The position numbers and the translations under genes were made by a program. The notes below the pieces were generated by a model. The model ran no database searches. It was not told where the DNA came from and saw only the letters and a program-made list of their open reading frames with translations. A stretch of 11,024 nt of DNA from Podila epigama (taxonomy: Eukaryota; Mortierellomycota; Mortierellomycetes; Mortierellales; Mortierellaceae), in NCBI GenBank assembly GCA_015679605.1, contig JAAAVE010000765.1:1-11024 (forward strand). Direction: 5' to 3'. Below, in pieces: positions 6,609 to 11,024 of the stretch. Every line of letters begins with the position of its first letter. Position 1 is the stretch's first letter.

Positions 6609-6819
6609 TGTCTGTGCAATAAGTGAAGAGTGGAAGAGTGGGTGGAGACATGAATGGAATGGAAACGTTGCATGCACAGGCACGCATAAAGTGCACGTGA
6701 TGGACCATGTACAGTCGATGTGAACGCGAAAAACTTGATTGTGGTCAGAAAGAGAGAAATATATGTTTATGTTGTCAAAAATCAAACTATCCTAATAGCC
6801 GTAAGCAGCACTTGTCATT
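6609..6819 (-). promoter_or_regulatory. Xylulokinase promoter and leader, also 3' flank of the Kar9-like gene
   Basis: Only 211 bp separate the two genes. The stretch holds a CACGTG box at 6694-6699 (E-box type, bound by bHLH factors in fungi) and a palindromic TGCATGCA at 6669-6676. A CT-rich leader precedes the ATG. No consensus TATA box was found. Regulation through the E-box is inference only. Confidence 0.45.
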
Positions 6820-9800
6820 CTAGTAGCCCCGAACAACAACACTCTCGTTGGCTAGGAAGCTGTGGTCAAGCAAAAAGATATCCAAGTCCTGCCATCCACC
6901 ACCAACTCGCACGAGGACTCTCTTGGGCTTCTTGGTATCCTCGGGTGGTGTTGACGTGCCAGAACGCGACTTTGATCGAGTAGATGACGGTGCATAGAGT
7001 CCATCATCGGTGCCACTATGACTGCCTCCGCTAGATACCCCAGAGTCATCCTCGCCCGTCAGACGTCCATACACCATCAAACGACAAAGCACCAGCTTGC
7101 CACCAATGAGTGTTGTGCCTGAACCTTGCTCCTGCAAACGGCCGCCAAAATAGTACTTGCCCTCACCCAGTCGACGGACCTTCATCTGAATCGGACTTGC
7201 ATTCACGACTCGCGCAAACTCCTCGTCAAGCTCATCCCCGCGGATCGCGGTATAGGGCTCCACGTCCTTGATCTGGATGTCCAACTTTTCCATCATCTCG
7301 GGAAGCCCATGCATTGACTTTTTATGTTGTTGCTGCTGCGAATGGTATCGGCTGGCAGATGAAATCGAAGAGGTAGACGAGGCAGAGGGACTTGTGGGCT
7401 CATCATAGGATCTATACGAGTACGCGCTTCGGCCCACACTTGACGTTGATCCGGCAGCCGATCCAGGTCGTGACCCAGGCCGTGACCCATAATGGCTGCT
7501 ACGTTCATCATAGTATCCGCGCTGATGAGGACTTGCGGGTGAGGACCGTCCTTCAGAGCCAAGACCACCATAGCCAAACTGGTTTCCCCCACTGGTGCCA
7601 TTGGCACTCACCTGTCTTTGACGTGTGCTGGCTGAGGTGGGAAGACGCGATGACAAGGGTGAGCCAGCATAGTTGGTTGGAACGGGTGATGTCGTCTCAC
7701 GTCCATATCCCCGCGACTGTGGCCGGTTCGGAGACGCAGAGCTGGTACCCGTTGCCGACCTTGACGCTGGCTGGGGCAACTGCGTCTTGCGCGCACTCGA
7801 AGGAGAGTTGTTCGATAGAGGTGTCTGAATGCCGGTCGAGAGCTTGGATCTACTGCCTGCAGGCGAGAACACGGGCTTGTATTGAGCGGGGGCCTTGAGC
7901 ATAGAAGGCGTGCCAGCTGCACTTCGGCTGCCTGACATGGCTGAGCTTGCGCGACTACCAGGTGCTGAGGGAGAGTCCTCACCATAGTAAGCACCAGTGG
8001 CGCTTGATGAAGGGCGGGGGATGTATGCAACTGCGGCAGATATCTCTTGAGGGAAACCTGGAATGCCTGGCGACGAGACAGATACAGATGGACACCTATT
8101 TTTCCAGAGAAGATTGGATAGAGTCATTAGTTTTTAGAACAATAAATAAAAAGGGATGACAAAAAAAGATGGCCTTGTAACATACCATGGTCGAGATCGT
8201 CCACTTCGAGTGGGCGAGCGAGTGGGACTGGGGCTGAGTGAACGATAGTTGTTGAGACAGTTTGGTGAAAGCATGGATTGGTACGAGATCCCATCATTAG
8301 AGGAGGCCGGTGACCAGGCTCGATATTGACCATAACCGCTGCTGAGTGGAGAACGAGTGCCTGGTCGAGGACCTGGTGAGGGTGATGGTGAGGAAGTGGC
8401 TGAGCTTGATGCAGGGCGACGACCGCGCTGTTGTTGTTGTTGCAGCTGCTGTTGTTGTTGGAGTCGTTGTTGCTGCTGGCGCTGCTGCAGCGGTGACTGA
8501 ACACCCGAGGCAGGGCGCCGACCATTAGCAGTGGGGGTTGCTGGCTTCTTTTCGTTTTGCTTCAGAGGCAAAGCTGGTAGGTAAGGCAACCGGGAGGCAT
8601 CCAGATAGTCAAGCCAGCGCTCAACACCGTCCAGACCTCGATCGACACGATCCAAACCATCCTGGAGTTGGTCCCATTTCAGGTTCATGGCCTGATGGCG
8701 CGAGATGACATCGTGGTTCCGGGTCATGCGGCTTTCGATTCCACTCTCGAGCATGTCCAACATCTTGTTGACGGCTGGAGCATAGTACTTGTGCTTCGCC
8801 TCGAAGCTCTTGAAGATGCTGTAAAGATGTTCGCGGTCGATGGGGGCATCGGGTACCACTTTCTGATGAACCATGCCTCGGATTTGGTCCAAGAGGCCTT
8901 GACAATGGATGATGGCACGCTCCATCGATTCCATCATGGACTCGACCTGCTCCGCCACCTGTTCAAAGACTTCGAGCCAACGCTCCTCCTTGAGCTCGTC
9001 ACTGACTCGCTCACGTCTAAACTTGAGGTCGTCCCAGCGGAGTTGGACTTGTTGGTAGCGGCTCTGGAGTGCATCTTTAGACTCGTTGCCTAGACCAGAA
9101 TCGTCTGTTGGTAGTGACCCAACACGGTTGTCAAGAAAGTCGATTCGGGAGATGAGGAGTTCGATGCGAGAGTCGACCTGGGCCAATGTCTCCATGCTGC
9201 GGGTCTTGGCTTTGGCATCGTCTTGACTGCTGGAGATACGGCTTGGCATGAAACCCTCTTCGTCTGAGGTGATGGCGCTTCGCTCGAGGTTGTAGGCGTC
9301 GATGCTGGCGCAAATGTCGTCAATATCGTTCAGGACATTCTCCATATGGGTAAGGAGCTCACTTCGAAGCCTTGATCCAGCAAGGTCACCCTTGACTTTT
9401 TCCAAGGTCTGTTTTAGGGAGGCCCAGCTGGATTTGATGCTCTGGGTGGTTTGAAGGAGATCCTGCTCAGAGGATGCGAGGGTGTTATCGCTGGTTTGCT
9501 CCTGTTTGATGCGGGATTCGATTCTTTCTTTGAGTTCGACCAGCATCTCGATATTGGGGTGGAAACGATTCATGATCACATCGATGTCGCCGACATCTCT
9601 CTTGTCGCTAGCGCCTTCTTGACCGACATCCATGGCGAGAGCGAACACGGCCATCTCTGCAGTTTCAAGCCAGGTAGTCAGGGCGGCCGCAGCATGTTGA
9701 AAGCGCTCGATCAGGGTAGGGAAAGGAATGGTATCATATGAAGAGAGGGCGTGGTAGATATCGCTGTATGGTACTGGAAGACGTTTGAGGTTTTCGAGCT

Positions 9801-10125
9801 GAGCATGGTATGACTGGTAGAGTGCTGTTTTGGTCAAGCTGGGTGGTGGTGAAGCTGTTGTTGATACTTCTGAAGTCTCTGTTGGCACTATGGTTGTTGA
9901 GGTTGGTGCAATGGCGGTGTCTGTGGGGTGTGATGATGGTGAGGCAGTGGAGACAGGAGTGGTAGTGGTAGTGGTGGCGATAGTTGTGATTCCAAGCCCT
10001 GTTGTTGATGTGGCTGGCTGCGGCGACGGTTGTGGTGGGGAAGAGGGTGCGGAGTGCTCTTCGAGGATGGAGTGGATAGAATACATTGGGGCTGCTGTGG
10101 CCTCGTATGCTACTGTTGGTGACAT
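6820..10125 (-). CDS. Kar9-like protein with C-terminal GAS2 (GAR) domain
   Basis: Two exons (10125-8186 and 8095-6820) join across a 90-nt intron (gtatgt donor, aaatag acceptor, ctaatgac branch-like site) to give 1071 residues ending in TAG. Residues 1-97 are Thr/Ser/Pro-rich. Residues about 98-510 are helical and spectrin-like, rich in Leu heptads with repeated W-(A/D)-x-L patterns (SSWASLKQTLEKV, RWDDLKFRRERV, KWDQLQDGLDRV), as in the Kar9 family. Residues 539-566 are a poly-Gln tract. A basic Ser/Pro/Gly linker follows to about 930, then a GAS2 domain at about 938-1067 with FARVVNAS, RRLGEGKYYFGG, LCRLMVYGRLTG and LVRVGGGWQDLDIFLLDH. GAS2 domains bind microtubules, and Kar9 proteins link EB1 at plus ends to actin-based transport for spindle and nuclear positioning. 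A cytoskeletal linker is therefore inferred. The ATG at 10125 is chosen; an in-frame ATG at 10182 would add 19 residues. Confidence 0.85.
8428..8511 (-). repeat. Poly-Gln tract (mixed CAG/CAA) in the Kar9-like gene
   Basis: The tract encodes about 28 residues of Gln with Arg and Leu breaks (539-566), at the border between the helical region and the basic Ser/Pro linker. The mixed codons argue for a tract kept at protein level. Confidence 0.85.
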
Positions 10126-10331
10126 GGGATGGGGTATATATATATATGAGTGTATGTGTATGAATGTTGGATGTATGTACAAAGGGATGCTTCTAGGAAA
10201 GGATGGATAGATGAGTGGATGAGTCGATGAGTGGTTGTAAGGAAGAAAAAGAGAAAGAAGAAAGAAAAAGGAAAAGGGTGAGGTTAGTGAGTTGATGAAG
10301 TTATCATTTTGCTGCTGTGCACAGGCAGTCC

Positions 10332-10339
10332 TTTTTATA
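10332..10339 (-). promoter_or_regulatory. TATA box of the Kar9-like gene
   Basis: TATAAAAA on the minus strand, about 207 bp before the start codon and upstream of the long CT-rich tract (10240-10280). This order (TATA box, CT block, ATG) is common in fungal promoters. Confidence 0.45.
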
Positions 10340-10661
10340 TCAGGCTGCTATCTCATGTGCAAACAAGCATTCATAAGAGTAGTAAAGCAAAGCATGGAGA
10401 TAATAGATAGGAGGAGAAATGATAGAGACTTCCACCTTCCACCCGATAACGGCGAAGCGGTTACAGGGATGAAGAGCAGCAAGAGATATTTTCAGGTGCC
10501 AGTCAGGAACGATCGAGGCAGGTTAGAGTGTTTCAACATTTGTGATGATGCTTATCACAGAATGCTTTCGAGTGTGGCATTGCCATGTAGACATGAGATT
10601 TGGATAGGGAAATGTTGGACAAACAAGACGTGCTCAGGGGTGGAAAGCGCAATGATGAATG

Positions 10662-10742
10662 GCAAAAGGCAAAAGGCAAAAGGCATAGAGGCAAAATATG
10701 ACAAAAGACCAAAGGTTGGACATGACAGACAGACAGACGGAC
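10662..10742. repeat. Short tandem repeats (GGCAAAA)n and (GACA)n
   Basis: Three to four copies of ggcaaaa are followed about 40 bases later by gacagacagacagacggaca. Both lie in non-coding DNA upstream of the Kar9-like gene and are simple repeats. Confidence 0.75.
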
Positions 10743-11024
10743 AGGCACAGACAACAAAAATGCTGAAGCAATCAAGGATTAAAATGGCCAAGAAGAGTAC
10801 AAAATAAAAAAACGTAAACCCGCGGATGCACGACCGTGCGTGCACAGGGCTAGTAAGGCAGGGTATGGATGAATGGTAAAATACAAGAAAGGGTACATGA
10901 TTTTGACATATGACAGAGATATTCTTGGAATGGGTAGAAGGTGAACAAAACGAGTGAACAATGAGAAGAGATATTTTTTTTGGTCGTGGGACATGACAAC
11001 ACAGTGGATACAAGAACAGGGGGG

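Larger units (their letters stand above)
10126..11024 (-). promoter_or_regulatory. Leader and promoter region of the Kar9-like gene
   Basis: This holds no convincing gene. On the minus strand the first 150 bases are CT-rich, typical of fungal leaders, with a (TA)n run at 10136-10146. The part beyond 10400 contains short direct repeats: GGCAAAA units at about 10662-10684 and GACA units at about 10724-10742. A plus-strand 171-codon frame crosses it but has no protein-like signature. Confidence 0.55.

Noticed and set aside
9830-10210. Plus-strand Val/Gly-rich frame of 126 codons
   Set aside because: It is the antisense of the Thr/Ser/Pro-rich N-terminus of the Kar9-like protein; low-complexity codons leave the opposite strand open by chance.
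10292-10807. Plus-strand 171-codon frame
   Set aside because: Its C-terminal third is translated simple repeats (GGCAAAA, GACA), composition is erratic, and it lies in the promoter of the Kar9-like gene. No domain is visible.
1-11024. CRISPR arrays, tRNA or rRNA genes, insertion sequences
   Set aside because: No regularly spaced repeats, no cloverleaf-like or rRNA-like sequence, and no transposase frame were seen on reading both strands.

Overview
The window looks like nuclear DNA of a filamentous fungus, most likely an early-diverging one such as a Mucoromycota or Mortierella-type species. This is inferred from family content and gene style: a eukaryotic xylulokinase, a Kar9-like protein ending in a GAS2 domain, a GPATCH8-type G-patch protein, short GT-AG introns (about 60-260 nt), CT-rich leaders on the coding strand, and many poly(T) tracts inside introns on the coding strand. 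There is no bacterial gene layout, no CRISPR array and no RNA gene that I can support.

All supported genes lie on the minus strand, head to tail. Read in the direction of transcription (right to left): (1) 10125-6820, a two-exon gene for a 1071-residue Kar9-like helical protein with a poly-Gln stretch, a long Ser/Pro/Gly-rich linker and a C-terminal GAS2 domain, probably a linker between microtubule ends and cortex or actin. (2) 6608-4000, a four-exon xylulokinase of 741 residues, complete and with the FGGY-kinase motifs, but enlarged by Gln/Glu, Ser, Thr and acidic low-complexity insertions. (3) about 3906-1348, a chain of coding islands with good splice sites at its 3' end, no family that I recognise, and several in-frame TAA/TAG codons and frame breaks. 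It is either a decaying gene or a gene whose intron structure cannot be settled from DNA alone. (4) 1030 to the left edge, the 5' part of a G-patch protein related to GPATCH8/ZNF804 and plant G-patch/C2H2 proteins, cut by the window edge.

Non-genic stretches are 10126-11024 (leader and promoter of gene 1, with a TATA box near 10335), 6609-6819 (promoter of the xylulokinase and 3' end of gene 1, with a CACGTG box), 3910-3999 (3' flank of the xylulokinase with an AT alternation) and 1031-1347 (between genes 3 and 4). The four genes have unrelated jobs (cytoskeleton, pentose metabolism, unknown, RNA-associated), so their order looks like ordinary eukaryotic neighbourhood and not a pathway cluster. 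The most unusual part is gene 3: one reading frame of 147 codons interrupted only by four TAA/TAG codons, an 84-nt tandem duplication that preserves that frame, and a 17-nt A tract at which the frame shifts.
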